Positions 49,054 to 58,805 are shown, counted from the stretch's first letter. The stretch: DNA of 64,000 bases from Jejuia rubra (GCF_042684665.1 NZ_JBHULY010000016.1:124001-188000), one strand, 5' to 3'. Notes: generated by a model from the sequence alone, not told the origin. Numbers and translations are program-made.

Positions 49054-50433
49054 TTGGATACCATTCAAAATATTATTGACGGGCAACGTCAATACTTCAG
49101 GTCCCAAAAAACTAAGGACATTCAATACAGGTTGTCGCTTTTGAAAGCACTAAAAATAGAACTTTTAAATAGTGAAAAGCAGATTTACGAAGCACTTTAC
49201 GCCGACTTTAAAAAATCTGAATTTGAAACCCACCTGAGCGAACTTGGACTAGTGATTTCTGAATTGGATTTGGCCATTAAAAACCTTAAAAAATGGGCAA
49301 GACCAAAGCGTGTCTCCTCTTCGTTGTTAACCTTTCCTTCAAGAGACTACATTTACAAAGACCCTTATGGCACAGTTTTAATCATCGCCCCCTGGAACTA
49401 CCCTTTTTTGTTGGCCATAGAACCCTTTATAATGGCCATTGCAGCTGGAAACACCGTTGTATTAAAACCCAGCGAACTTACAACTAACACCTCCAAATTA
49501 ATTTCTGAAATTATCGGCAAAGTGTTCCCTCCCGAAATAGCCTTATCTGTTGAAGGTGGTGTGGAAATGTCTACAGAATTGCTAGCACAAAAATGGGATT
49601 ACATCTTCTTTACAGGAAGCCCTAGGGTGGGCAAAATCGTGGCAAAAGTAGCTGCCCAACATTTAACCCCCACCACATTAGAACTGGGAGGAAAAACGCC
49701 TTGTATCATTGATGGTACGGTCGACTTAAAATTAGTTGCTAGACGTATAGTATGGGGCAAACTTTTAAACGGCGGGCAGACTTGTATTGCACCGGATTTT
49801 GTTATTGTAAAATCGAATGCGAAAGACGATTTAATTGAAGTTCTAAAAAAAGAGATTATAAGGCGATACGGCAATAATCCTCAAAAATCTAAGGATTTCC
49901 CGCGAATTATCAATTCAAGAAACTTAAATCGACTGAAAGAGTTGATAGCACAAGAGACCGTGATATTTGGAGGAGAGATTGATGCAACGGACAGCTATAT
50001 CGGCCCCACTCTAATCGACAATCCTGGCCTAAAAAGTCCAATTATGATTGAAGAAATTTTTGGGCCGGTACTACCAATTTTAACTTATGAAGCCAAAAAG
50101 GACATCGAAGAAATTATATGGAGTTTAGAGAAGCCTTTGGCATTCTATATATTTTCTAAAAACAAGAATTTTGTTGCTGAAACTATTGAGAAATTCAATT
50201 TTGGAGGTGGAGCAATTAATGACACCATGGTACATTTTGGCAACCCAAACTTGCCCTTTGGAGGTATTGGCAACAGTGGCATGGGCAAGTACCACGGGAA
50301 GCATGGTTTCGACACCTTTTCGCATGAAAAATCCATATTGAAACGGGGTACTTGGCTGGATATGCCTTTCCGTTACCCGCCATACTCCGGCAAATTGAAT
50401 TTTCTTAAAAAGGTCTTTAAATATTTGGGCTAA
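49054..50433 (+). CDS. Aldehyde dehydrogenase (class 3-like)
   Basis: NAD(P)-dependent aldehyde dehydrogenase of 459 residues, the short class-3 type. Motifs: APWNYPFLLAIEPFIMAIAAGNTVVLKPSE (about 109-138), FTGSPRVGKIVAKVAA, LELGGKTPCII (catalytic Glu) and NGGQTCIAPDFV (catalytic Cys). It probably oxidises fatty or aromatic aldehydes to acids. Starts with TTG directly after an in-frame stop, with no ATG nearby. Convergent with the kinase gene after 1 bp. Confidence 0.92.
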   Translation: MDTIQNIIDGQRQYFRSQKTKDIQYRLSLLKALKIELLNSEKQIYEALYADFKKSEFETHLSELGLVISELDLAIKNLKKWARPKRVSSSLLTFPSRDYIYKDPYGTVLIIAPWNYPFLLAIEPFIMAIAAGNTVVLKPSELTTNTSKLISEIIGKVFPPEIALSVEGGVEMSTELLAQKWDYIFFTGSPRVGKIVAKVAAQHLTPTTLELGGKTPCIIDGTVDLKLVARRIVWGKLLNGGQTCIAPDFVIVKSNAKDDLIEVLKKEIIRRYGNNPQKSKDFPRIINSRNLNRLKELIAQETVIFGGEIDATDSYIGPTLIDNPGLKSPIMIEEIFGPVLPILTYEAKKDIEEIIWSLEKPLAFYIFSKNKNFVAETIEKFNFGGGAINDTMVHFGNPNLPFGGIGNSGMGKYHGKHGFDTFSHEKSILKRGTWLDMPFRYPPYSGKLNFLKKVFKYLG

Positions 50434-50434
50434 A

Positions 50435-51238
50435 TTAGGATTTTAATGAATAAATTAATTTTAACTCAACTCCTTCGTTAGGTTGGGATTTTAAATCCAA
50501 AGTAGCGCCAATCAACTCTGCGCGACTTTTCATGTTGATAAGCCCAGAGCCTTTTTCAACTTTATTCTCATCAAACCCTTTGCCGTCATCTTTGGCGGTA
50601 ATCAGAATGTTGTCCCCTTGATATTTTATGCTGATATTTATGTTTTCTGCCTCTGAGTATTTTACGGAATTGGACAAAAACTCCTGTAAAATTCTAAAAA
50701 TCACAATTTCATGTTTGCGGTCTTTAAAATCTACTCTTTCGCCTTGAATATTAAGTTCTGCCGATTTGAATTTCATCCGTTTTAATCGGTCCAATTCGTT
50801 GGTGATCGATTTTTCAAAACCGATATTTAAAATCACATCGTTATTCAACGTTCGGGACAATGCCCTCACCTCTTTTAGCCCATTACTGAGTGCTTCGGTG
50901 GTATCCTTGAATTTTCCCTTAACCTCATCAGAAACCTGCATTTTTAAAATACTTAATTGCATATTTGCAAAGGACAACAGTTGCCCCACATTATCATGCA
51001 GTTCCCAACCAATATTCTTAAGGGTTTGCTCCTGGGCTTCAGTCTGCGCCTGAATGATTTCTTCTTCAAAAGCCTGTTGCTGTTTCACTTTATCTAGAAG
51101 CAACTTGTTTTTCCGTCTTTGGAATACCACAAAAAACACGATAACTAATGCCGTTATCACTATCAGTACCAAAATCATGTACACCAGCAAATAACGCTCT
51201 GCGGGCGTACTTGTTAATTTTTCTCCGGTCTGCACCAT
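50435..51238 (-). CDS. NarX/DesK-type sensor histidine kinase
   Basis: A 267-residue kinase with one N-terminal membrane helix (about 18-39), a coiled-coil stretch (about 42-75), HisKA_3 dimerisation domain with phosphoacceptor His81 in ELHDNVGQLL and an HATPase_c domain (LQEFLSNSVKYSE N-box near 180; DDGKGF and GSGLINMKSRAE G-boxes). It has almost no extracytoplasmic sensor part. The gene before it encodes a seven-helix membrane protein that overlaps it by about 25 bp and may be its sensor. No response regulator is adjacent; the NarL-type one at 35137 is a possible partner. Confidence 0.9.
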   Translation of the reverse strand: MVQTGEKLTSTPAERYLLVYMILVLIVITALVIVFFVVFQRRKNKLLLDKVKQQQAFEEEIIQAQTEAQEQTLKNIGWELHDNVGQLLSFANMQLSILKMQVSDEVKGKFKDTTEALSNGLKEVRALSRTLNNDVILNIGFEKSITNELDRLKRMKFKSAELNIQGERVDFKDRKHEIVIFRILQEFLSNSVKYSEAENINISIKYQGDNILITAKDDGKGFDENKVEKGSGLINMKSRAELIGATLDLKSQPNEGVELKLIYSLKS

Positions 51239-51936
51239 ATCAAGGCAAAGGTAAAAGTTAAATACAAAAACAAATTGGCAAATAAGTAAATATATCTTCT
51301 TAGTACAAGATATTCATTATCCCTAAATGGACTGTTTACTTCATAAGCACCATAAATATCAAAGAAAACCAGTGGCGTCAAAATTAGCCACCAAATGAAT
51401 ATGGATGATGTGATGTAGAAGTTAACGGATTTATAAAAGCTCAAAATCTTATCTGTATTTAAAATCTCAATAAAATAAAAACAGGTACAGAGCAAAACGA
51501 TTATTGCTCCTAAAACACTGATAATAGCAAAATAACCAGTAAAGAATGATTCCCATTTGAGGATTATCTGAAATAAAGAGAGCGTTAGAAAACCATAAGC
51601 ACTGAACTTCAAAACAGTTTTGAACCTTTTACTTTTTATGACTTTACGATAGTAGTAGGCAAAAAATAAAACTGCCCCAATTTTCCAAAATAAAGTATAC
51701 CACCAGTAATTTTTCTCGAATACTGTTCCCCTTAAAAAACTTAAACCCCTATTTTGATCTATCAATATTGAATATGCTCCTATAAAATCACATACTGCCA
51801 CATAAACCAGGAAAATAATAAAATACCTGGTTGCAGAATGCTTATACCTATTATAGCACAATAAGCCCATTCCAGCAGCCAGGGATTCTACAATATGCGT
51901 TAAGAGACTATAATTATCAAGAAAAATCTCTTTCAA
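51214..51936 (-). CDS. Multi-helix membrane protein, possible sensor for the adjacent kinase
   Basis: About 241 residues from the TTG at 51936, with seven predicted hydrophobic segments, ending in a short basic tail. Longer in-frame versions (up to 52065) would overlap the upstream gene by over 100 bp and are less likely; the true start is uncertain. No family recognised. Its end overlaps the kinase start, suggesting coupled translation and a joint role, much as 7TM sensor modules precede kinases that lack one. Confidence 0.6.
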   Translation of the reverse strand: MKEIFLDNYSLLTHIVESLAAGMGLLCYNRYKHSATRYFIIFLVYVAVCDFIGAYSILIDQNRGLSFLRGTVFEKNYWWYTLFWKIGAVLFFAYYYRKVIKSKRFKTVLKFSAYGFLTLSLFQIILKWESFFTGYFAIISVLGAIIVLLCTCFYFIEILNTDKILSFYKSVNFYITSSIFIWWLILTPLVFFDIYGAYEVNSPFRDNEYLVLRRYIYLFANLFLYLTFTFALIWCRPEKN

Positions 51937-51949
51937 AAATATTAAGACT

Positions 51950-52459
51950 TTAGGGGTTATAAGGAGGAGGAGAACCACCGCCTTCGTTAAGTGGAGGTAT
52001 TGGCAAGTCGTTATTGTTTTGTAAACTAAGATTGATGAAACTCGCCTCCAAAGTCGACTTTTCACCAGTAGGAACTATAAACATAGTAGTTAAATCTTTT
52101 TTACTTTCCCCTGCGCTGCTTCCATAAACTCCAAGGTAAACACGCAGACCAGTTAAAGTATTTCCGCTTTTACTGGCCTCACTTTTTGCATAACCTATAT
52201 ATTTCTCAACATCGTCAATCGGCCACCAAGTTGAACGGTTGTCTTCTTTCCCGACGCTTCTTTCTGTAATAGAATCCAGAACACTCTTCCTTGATTTCGT
52301 CCAGTTATCATTTAACACTTTAGCCTCGGCGACCGAAATCACACCTTTTGGTTTAACTATCTCCATCTCCGTTATCATTTCGGCTTCACGAGGACAAAAA
52401 TAGTACGTCAAAACAGCACCGATAATAAATCCAACAATAAGTAATCCTAATTTTTTCAT
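51950..52459 (-). CDS. Hypothetical single-pass membrane/exported protein
   Basis: A 169-residue protein: N-terminal hydrophobic anchor (MKKLGLLIVGFIIGAVLTYYF), then a soluble domain with ISVAEAKVLNDNWTKSRKSVLDS and a proline/glycine tail (NDLPIPPLNEGGGSPPPYN). The tail resembles that of other short flavobacterial proteins of unknown role. It lies upstream of the seven-helix protein and kinase on the same strand and could be in their operon. Confidence 0.7.
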   Translation of the reverse strand: MKKLGLLIVGFIIGAVLTYYFCPREAEMITEMEIVKPKGVISVAEAKVLNDNWTKSRKSVLDSITERSVGKEDNRSTWWPIDDVEKYIGYAKSEASKSGNTLTGLRVYLGVYGSSAGESKKDLTTMFIVPTGEKSTLEASFINLSLQNNNDLPIPPLNEGGGSPPPYNP

Positions 52460-52539
52460 CTTTAATTAAGTTATTGGTTAATAATAGCTTCCCTAAAAAT
52501 AGCAAAAAGATTTAACTATGTACGATTTCCTGTAAGTTA

Positions 52540-53169
52540 TCAGGTAGGAAAGCCTAATATTTCCCCCATTCCCACAGTGAATAACCAGCATCCGTAAATG
52601 GCATGTTCAATGGAAACCATAATTGTGGATTTGGTTTCTACATAAGTCCAAGCAAACAATAAACCGCCCAAAAAGGTAATTAACAGTACAAAGTTATTGC
52701 CATAAAAAAGGTGGGCCAATGAAAAAAGTACTGCATTAACCAATATGAGTAACCGTTTGTCCCTAAAGAATCGAGCATAGCGCTTGAAGAAAAATGTACG
52801 GAAAATGATTTCCTGCGGATATACCGATAGCAGTGAATACACAAAAAGAATAAAGACCCATAGTTTTGGTTTATTGAGTACCACATTGAATAATGATTCT
52901 TTGTCAGTTACATTGACAAAAATAGTAGTCAAGGCAACAATTACTGAAAACTTGAGTAAGGTATCCCGCCAAAACAATATCCATTTAAGGTTTTTTGCTA
53001 GTCTGAATTTTTCTTTTTCCACCACCAAAAGCACATAAACCACATACAGAAAGCCGACAAGGCCTGTTACTGTTTTGACGATAGGTGAAGTACCTACCAC
53101 AAAGCTTATGGGCAATACCACAAAGAGAACGAAAAACTCTAAACACTTATAATAAAATGTTTTGATCAT
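52540..53169 (-). CDS. CPBP-family intramembrane metalloprotease-like protein
   Basis: Membrane protein of 209 residues with about six hydrophobic segments. Motif 1 is PQEIIFRTFFFKRY (about 127-140); the usual first Glu of EExxxR is Gln here. Motif 2 is LFSLAHLFYGN with its His, motif 3 SIEHAIYGCWLF. The Gln variant is seen in a branch of the family in Bacteroidota, so it may still be active or act in another way. Its start overlaps the Lrp gene stop by 4 bp. Confidence 0.8.
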   Translation of the reverse strand: MIKTFYYKCLEFFVLFVVLPISFVVGTSPIVKTVTGLVGFLYVVYVLLVVEKEKFRLAKNLKWILFWRDTLLKFSVIVALTTIFVNVTDKESLFNVVLNKPKLWVFILFVYSLLSVYPQEIIFRTFFFKRYARFFRDKRLLILVNAVLFSLAHLFYGNNFVLLITFLGGLLFAWTYVETKSTIMVSIEHAIYGCWLFTVGMGEILGFPT

Positions 53170-53624
53170 AACAGAATCACATGATTTTGCTTTACTTCAC
53201 TAATGACAAACATACTATGTGTGCTACCGATATGGTTAATGGTGGTCAATTTTTTCACCATAAATTGCCGAAAGGCATTCATGTTTTCAACAATTACTTT
53301 AAGGAGATAGTCATAATCCCCACTGATATGGTAACATTCCAAAACCTCATCAAGGCGATTAACTTCTCTTTCAAAGCTCACCACATATTCTTGGCTATGT
53401 TGCAATAGCTTTACATGACAGAAAACTACAAAATTTCTTCCAATTTTCTGCTTATTGATCAAAGTTGTGTATCCATCAATAAAACCTTCTTTTTCTAGTT
53501 TCTTAATCCGCTCATAAACCGCAGTCAAAGAAAGTCCTAGCTTGTTGGAGAGCTCTTTGTTGGTTTGTTTACTATCCATTTGAAGATGCTCCAATAATCT
53601 TTTGTCGGTCTGGTCGAAAGTCAT
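53166..53624 (-). CDS. Lrp/AsnC-family transcription regulator
   Basis: A 152-residue regulator with an N-terminal helix-turn-helix (KQTNKELSNKLGLSLTAVYERIKKLEKEGFI, about 19-49) and a C-terminal RAM/ACT-like ligand domain (VLECYHISGDYDYLLKVIVENM). It is divergent from a methionine gamma-lyase-like gene 151 bp away. Lrp regulators often control such adjacent amino-acid catabolic genes in response to the amino acid. Confidence 0.93.
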   Translation of the reverse strand: MTFDQTDKRLLEHLQMDSKQTNKELSNKLGLSLTAVYERIKKLEKEGFIDGYTTLINKQKIGRNFVVFCHVKLLQHSQEYVVSFEREVNRLDEVLECYHISGDYDYLLKVIVENMNAFRQFMVKKLTTINHIGSTHSMFVISEVKQNHVILL

Positions 53625-53775
53625 ATTTGAAAAATTTTCATTTAAATCAGCATCAATTTATAAATTTTAGATAATTATTCCAATTATAGCATTAAAAATA
53701 GTTTTATTTTCTTAAAATAAACATAATCATTGATTTTATTTCTACATATGGTTAATTTAGTGAAATTAAATCCCT

Positions 53776-55008
53776 ATGACTATGAGTTTTAAACCAGCAA
53801 ATAATATCCAAGACTTGCAATATTTCGGTGAATTTGGAGGGGTAAACCCATCCATCTCCGATTCCTCCACCTATACCTTTTTATCGGCAAAGACGATGTT
53901 TGATACCTTTGAAGGCAATGCTGATGGGTGCTACCTTTACTCTCGACACTCCTCCCCTTCCAACCTATATTTAGGAGAGGCTTTGGCTGCCATGGAGCAT
54001 ACCGAAACGGCTAACGTTACGGCTTCAGGTATGGGCGCTATAACTTCAACGATTTTGCAGTTGTGCAATGCGGGCGAACATATTGTATCCAGCCGGACCA
54101 TTTATGGGGGCACCTATGCGTTTTTTAAGAACTTCACCCCTAAATTTAAAATTGACACCACTTTTGTTGATATTACAAATTTGGATGCCGTTGAGGCTTC
54201 AATCACTAAAAATACTAAAGTAATTTACTGTGAATCGGTTAGCAATCCCCTTTTGGAGGTTGCGGATATAAAAGGTCTGGCCGATATAGCTAAAAAACAT
54301 GGTTTGAAGTTGGTAGTGGATAATACTTTTTCCCCGCTTTCAATATCCCCAGCAATTCTTGGAGCAGATGTTGTGATTCATAGCTTGACCAAATTTATCA
54401 ATGGTTCGAGCGATACTGTGGGTGGTGTGGTTTGTGGCACTCAAGATTTCATTAATCATTTGAGAAATGTAAATGACGGTGCCAGCATGTTACTCGGCTC
54501 CACAATGGACAGCCTTAGGGCATCTTCAATATTGAAAAACCTTAGAACACTTCATATACGGATGCAACAGCACGGCAAAAATGGATTGTATTTGGCGCAA
54601 AAATTTGAAAACGACGGTTTAAAAACAGTCTATCCGGGTTTGTCATCCCACCCTTCTCACAATTTATTTAAATCGATGATGAATGCCGAATACGGTTTTG
54701 GCGGTATGTTGACCATTGATGTAGGGTCGCTGGATAAAGCCAACGAGTTGATGGAACTGATGCAACACCGAAACTTAGGCTATTTGGCAGTTAGTTTAGG
54801 CTTTTACAAAACCCTATTTTCTGCCCCAGGAACTTCAACCTCTTCTGAAATCCCTGAGGAAGAACAAAAGGAAATGGGCCTAAGCGATGGATTGATTCGT
54901 TTTTCAATAGGCTTAGACGCCGATATTGAACGCACTTTCCAAATGATGCGGGACTGTATGAAAGAATTAGATATCCTGCCCACAACACAAAAACTAAAGG
55001 TGAGTTAA
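53776..55008 (+). CDS. PLP-dependent Cys/Met metabolism enzyme, probably methionine gamma-lyase
   Basis: A 410-residue cytosolic PLP enzyme. Key regions: YSRHSSPSNLYLGEALAAME (about 55-74), ASGMGAITSTILQL, VVDNTFSPL (about 180-188) and the PLP-binding Lys206 in HSLTKFINGSSD. The active-site Tyr and the Ser-rich loop fit gamma-lyase or cystathionine gamma-synthase types. The divergent Lrp gene suggests methionine breakdown to methanethiol, ammonia and 2-oxobutyrate. Its stop overlaps the convergent gene's stop by four bases. Confidence 0.82.
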   Translation: MTMSFKPANNIQDLQYFGEFGGVNPSISDSSTYTFLSAKTMFDTFEGNADGCYLYSRHSSPSNLYLGEALAAMEHTETANVTASGMGAITSTILQLCNAGEHIVSSRTIYGGTYAFFKNFTPKFKIDTTFVDITNLDAVEASITKNTKVIYCESVSNPLLEVADIKGLADIAKKHGLKLVVDNTFSPLSISPAILGADVVIHSLTKFINGSSDTVGGVVCGTQDFINHLRNVNDGASMLLGSTMDSLRASSILKNLRTLHIRMQQHGKNGLYLAQKFENDGLKTVYPGLSSHPSHNLFKSMMNAEYGFGGMLTIDVGSLDKANELMELMQHRNLGYLAVSLGFYKTLFSAPGTSTSSEIPEEEQKEMGLSDGLIRFSIGLDADIERTFQMMRDCMKELDILPTTQKLKVS

Positions 55009-56027
55009 ATACCTTTAGTACGTTCCCAAATGGATTTCAAAACTTCCCCCATCCCATCAAATTTTGGTGCAAATGGGCGCATGTTGAGACGATTTCCGTT
55101 TTCGTATAGCACAAAACTGAACACTGAGGTATTGGGGTCCTCTTCATCTAGAAGGGGATAGCGCAAATCATTGTAGCGGTATTCGTTTTCATTCAATTTA
55201 TAAATACTATAATACCAATTACTAAACCATGCCAGCCCTTTGATATCATCATAATCCGCAGGATTCAAATCTCTTTGTTTGGGTACCTTTCTAAAATTCA
55301 AAAAACGGTTTTTACTATCAAACAACGAATAATCCGCAACGTAGTAGTCGGTTTCGGTCTCGGCAATAGCGTACCACAATAAATTGGTGAAAATTGCTGG
55401 TTGATTAGTGAAACGCACAGCTTCGATTTCGGCATCCTTCAACGATTTTCTAAAAACCGAATCCACATATAATTTATTTCCTAAAGTAAAAATCAGGTAT
55501 GCCGAACTGATGCCGACTCCCCATTTTAACCACAAACGCCGTTTAACTGATGTCCTTTTGAAAAACATCAAAACAATCATACAGATTAAAAACGGTAAGG
55601 TATAAGCAGGATCGGCCACGGCAATATTATTCAATGCCACACGGTAATTACTAAAGGGTGCAAACAATTGTGTCCCATAGGGCGTAAATGCATCTAAAAT
55701 GGGGTGGGTAAACAAGGACCAGAAAAACAAACTAATCCAGTCGTTTCTTGTGGTCATATCCAATCGTTTCCCCCAATTGTATAGTTTATGCAACAACCAG
55801 CCTAAAACAATGGCCGCCAAAACGGAAAACACAATAGAGTGCATAAACCCACGATGGAACAGCATGGCATCAATTTCATTGCCGTAAATCCAACTCCCAA
55901 CGTAAACGTCTAAATCTGGGATGGTACCACCTATAGCTCCAAACAGCAATGCCTTATTACCAATCTTTTTACCGAGAACGGCTTCTCCGCAAGCGGCACC
56001 TAAAACTATTTGAGTGAGTGAATCCAT
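55005..56027 (-). CDS. YdjM-like membrane-bound metal-dependent hydrolase (LexA-binding inner-membrane family)
   Basis: A 340-residue membrane protein of the family annotated as YdjM/metal-dependent hydrolase. MDSLTQIVLGAACGEAVLGKKIGNKALLFGAIGGTIPDLDV (1-41), FHRGFMHSIVFSVLAA (about 58-73) and FTHPILDAFTPYGTQLFAPF (about 109-128) carry the conserved His/Asp residues of the metal site. The C-terminal part is soluble. Biochemical role unknown. Confidence 0.85.
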   Translation of the reverse strand: MDSLTQIVLGAACGEAVLGKKIGNKALLFGAIGGTIPDLDVYVGSWIYGNEIDAMLFHRGFMHSIVFSVLAAIVLGWLLHKLYNWGKRLDMTTRNDWISLFFWSLFTHPILDAFTPYGTQLFAPFSNYRVALNNIAVADPAYTLPFLICMIVLMFFKRTSVKRRLWLKWGVGISSAYLIFTLGNKLYVDSVFRKSLKDAEIEAVRFTNQPAIFTNLLWYAIAETETDYYVADYSLFDSKNRFLNFRKVPKQRDLNPADYDDIKGLAWFSNWYYSIYKLNENEYRYNDLRYPLLDEEDPNTSVFSFVLYENGNRLNMRPFAPKFDGMGEVLKSIWERTKGI

Positions 56028-56075
56028 TTAAGTTGGCAAAGTTAACCAACTATTTTGTATTGCGGTATTATAAAT

Positions 56076-56846
56076 TTATGGGATGCGCCTAAGCCAAACG
56101 GCAACGCGCGCGCTGTTGATATTCCCCGACTCCGTAATGGAACGAAAACCCAAAGTAGTACCTGAAGGAATAGCCACAGGAGTTGCTAAAATCTCAGTAT
56201 AAGACATGTTATCATTTGCGCCTGATGCAGTGAACCTAAAAAATTCGGTATAGGCGCCATTTCCTGAAATATCCACTACAGCAACGATTAAAGTATTTGA
56301 AGCATTTGAAGTATTGTCTGCATGAAAACTCACGGCATAGGCTTCCCAGCTTTCTGGCAAAGGAATCCCTATAAAACCAGCATCTCCATTTCCATAAGAC
56401 CATTGCATGTTGTTATTGCTTATGTTACCCGCTTCTTCTGCCCAGATCACTACTTTCTCGTAAGCAATTTTATTTTTGCCTATCTGCTCCCAGTTTGTAC
56501 CATCGCTTTGCACCCAAATTGTCGTTTGGCTCTGCAAAGTAGTGGTAGCGGTACCATTTAAATCATTGTAACTTGAAATGGCGGGTGAATTGGTTGTTGG
56601 ATTTTTTATTACATATATTCTGCCGTCACAGGTATTCGCAACAGGCAAGGTAATGTTATGATTTCCTCCCAAAACAACTGTGTGATGTGTGTCATCCAAG
56701 GTAAGAGCCCCAGAAGTAGTTGAGACATCTGCAGAAAAAGAGCCATTTACGTCCAAGGTTGATACCGGAGCTGTTGTACCAATACCAACTTGGGCAAATA
56801 CATTAAGCGACAATAATAAAAGGAATTGTGAGAGAATCCTTTTCAT
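56076..56846 (-). CDS. Secreted hypothetical protein with 'VGIGTT...STLDVNG' N-terminus
   Basis: A 256-residue exported protein. The start at 56846 gives a signal peptide (MKRILSQFLLLLSLNVFAQ) directly; an upstream ATG at 56969 would bury it. The beginning VGIGTTAPVSTLDVNGSF is shared by many flavobacterial surface proteins and resembles phage-tail-fibre-like repeats. The remainder is beta-rich with no known domain and no sorting domain. Confidence 0.75.
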   Translation of the reverse strand: MKRILSQFLLLLSLNVFAQVGIGTTAPVSTLDVNGSFSADVSTTSGALTLDDTHHTVVLGGNHNITLPVANTCDGRIYVIKNPTTNSPAISSYNDLNGTATTTLQSQTTIWVQSDGTNWEQIGKNKIAYEKVVIWAEEAGNISNNNMQWSYGNGDAGFIGIPLPESWEAYAVSFHADNTSNASNTLIVAVVDISGNGAYTEFFRFTASGANDNMSYTEILATPVAIPSGTTLGFRSITESGNINSARVAVWLRRIP

Positions 56847-57317
56847 TTTTTTGTTATAGCAATATTTACAAATTCCTAACAATATTAACGAAAAATTACT
56901 GAAATAGTATTGAAAATCAGTAGTTTTTACAGTTTTATGTTTAAAATATCCTAAAAAGAAAGGATACATTATTATATATTTTTATCTGAGTGTTCTTTCT
57001 TTATGCAGGAAACCTTAATTCATTAGCATTATTAAATTTTTACTAACAAAGCCTGAAATTGCTAAAGCGAAAAACACAGCTATAAATTTGGGGTTTTATT
57101 CCCAATAATTGAGTCCTTTGCCTCTAAAACAACAATAATAATAAGGACCACATACAGAAAAAAGCATGCGACCATTGCTATTAATATGGAAATTGCACAA
57201 AACAGAATTTTCGAGATTTTTAGGTTTCTTGTTACTTAAGACCCCATTCTAGGCAAATGTCACATCATTTTGAAAGCAGTCAATAAAGTCGTAACATTAC
57301 GTACCTAATAATTGACT
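56847..57317. other. AT-rich intergenic region, nothing recognised
   Basis: 471 bp between divergent genes. No gene, clear promoter box, terminator or repeat family was recognised. Confidence 0.4.
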
Positions 57318-58805
57318 ATGAAAGACGACAAGAATATCTCTAAATTTAAAGCCAACGACCAAAATATTATTGAAAATACCGAATTAAACATTTGGGAAGC
57401 ACTAATCCCATTATTTGCCCTGGTGGGAATGTTAGCCTACAATGTTTATGTTTATGGAGATGATGCTTTGAGTGGCTCTAATCAATTTATTCTGTTACTT
57501 GGCGCGGCTGTTGCTGCGATTGTAGGCTTTTATAACAAGGTTTCTTACAGCATAATGCTGGACGAAGTTTCTGAAAGTATTAAATCTGCAACCGGAGCGA
57601 TTCTTATTCTTTTAATGGTGGGAGCATTGGCCGGAACTTGGTTAATAAGCGGTATTATCCCATCCATGATGTATTATGGGTTACAGATTTTAAACCCCAA
57701 TATATTCTTGGCAGCATGTGTTATTATTTGTTCAATTACCTCTATAGCCACAGGTAGCTCTTGGACTACCGCAGCTACAGTCGGGATTGCATTGATTGGA
57801 ATCGGGGAAGCTCTGGGCATATCACTTGGTATGACAGCCGGTGCTGTACTTTCGGGTGCCTATTTTGGAGATAAAATGTCACCGCTTAGTGACACCACTA
57901 ACTTGACTCCAATAATGGCCGGCGGCGAACTGTTCTCGCATATCAAGTACATGACTTTAACAACCGTACCTACAGTAATCGTTACCCTTATTATTTTCAT
58001 TATTATTGGTTTTACGGTAGATACTAGCGGGGTTCCTGACACCTCCTCCATTCTAACAACCATTGATACCACATTCAATATTAGCGGGTGGTTGTTTCTT
58101 GTTCCCCTTGTTCTTGTTGTTTTAATTGTAAAAAAAACACCTCCTCTTGTTGCACTTCTTATTGGAACTCTGCTTGGAGGCTTAGTAGCCATTATTGCCC
58201 AGCCTGAAATTGTTAAGGACATAACCGGAGCAGACTCATTAAATTTTCAATCTGCATATAAGGGCATAATGAATGCGATGACAGTTGATATTGCCATAGA
58301 CACATCAAACGAAAGCTTAAGCGACCTTTTTACATCCGGTGGCATGCACGGTATGCTGGGGACTGTTTGGTTAATAATCTGCGCAGTAGTTTTTGGAGGT
58401 GTGATGGACGCCATTGGCGCACTTTCAAAAATCAGCAAAGAATTACTAAACCTGGCCACATCGACTTTTGGCCTATTTGCAAGCACTGTGGTGAGCTGTT
58501 TGGCAATAAATGTAACAGCGTCCGATCAATATCTCGCTTTGGTTGTTCCTGGTAAAATGTTTAAAAAAGCCTTCGAGGATAGAGGACTTGCTCCTGAAAA
58601 TTTGAGTAGAACCCTTGAGGATTCCGGAACAGTAACCTCACCATTGATACCCTGGAACACCTGCGGAGCCTACCACAGTAGCGTTCTTGGCGTTAGTGTT
58701 TTTGACTATTTCTTCTATGCCATTTTTAATTGGCTGAGTCCTTTCATGACCCTTCTTTTTGCCGCCTTCAGGATAAAGATAAAAGAACTTTCAAATTCCA
58801 AATAA
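57318..58805 (+). CDS. NhaC-family Na+/H+ antiporter
   Basis: Inner-membrane antiporter of 495 residues with about eleven to twelve hydrophobic segments. NhaC signatures: TGSSWTTAATVGIALIGIGEALGI (about 151-174), AGAVLSGAYFGDKMSPLSDTTNL (about 176-198) and the late ALEDSGTVTSPLIPWNTCGAY-like segment (about 435-455, ending in PWNTCGAYHS). Exchanges sodium for protons, or malate/lactate in some relatives. The ATG at 57318 is preferred to a TTG two codons earlier. Fits a marine lifestyle. Confidence 0.93.
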   Translation: MKDDKNISKFKANDQNIIENTELNIWEALIPLFALVGMLAYNVYVYGDDALSGSNQFILLLGAAVAAIVGFYNKVSYSIMLDEVSESIKSATGAILILLMVGALAGTWLISGIIPSMMYYGLQILNPNIFLAACVIICSITSIATGSSWTTAATVGIALIGIGEALGISLGMTAGAVLSGAYFGDKMSPLSDTTNLTPIMAGGELFSHIKYMTLTTVPTVIVTLIIFIIIGFTVDTSGVPDTSSILTTIDTTFNISGWLFLVPLVLVVLIVKKTPPLVALLIGTLLGGLVAIIAQPEIVKDITGADSLNFQSAYKGIMNAMTVDIAIDTSNESLSDLFTSGGMHGMLGTVWLIICAVVFGGVMDAIGALSKISKELLNLATSTFGLFASTVVSCLAINVTASDQYLALVVPGKMFKKAFEDRGLAPENLSRTLEDSGTVTSPLIPWNTCGAYHSSVLGVSVFDYFFYAIFNWLSPFMTLLFAAFRIKIKELSNSK

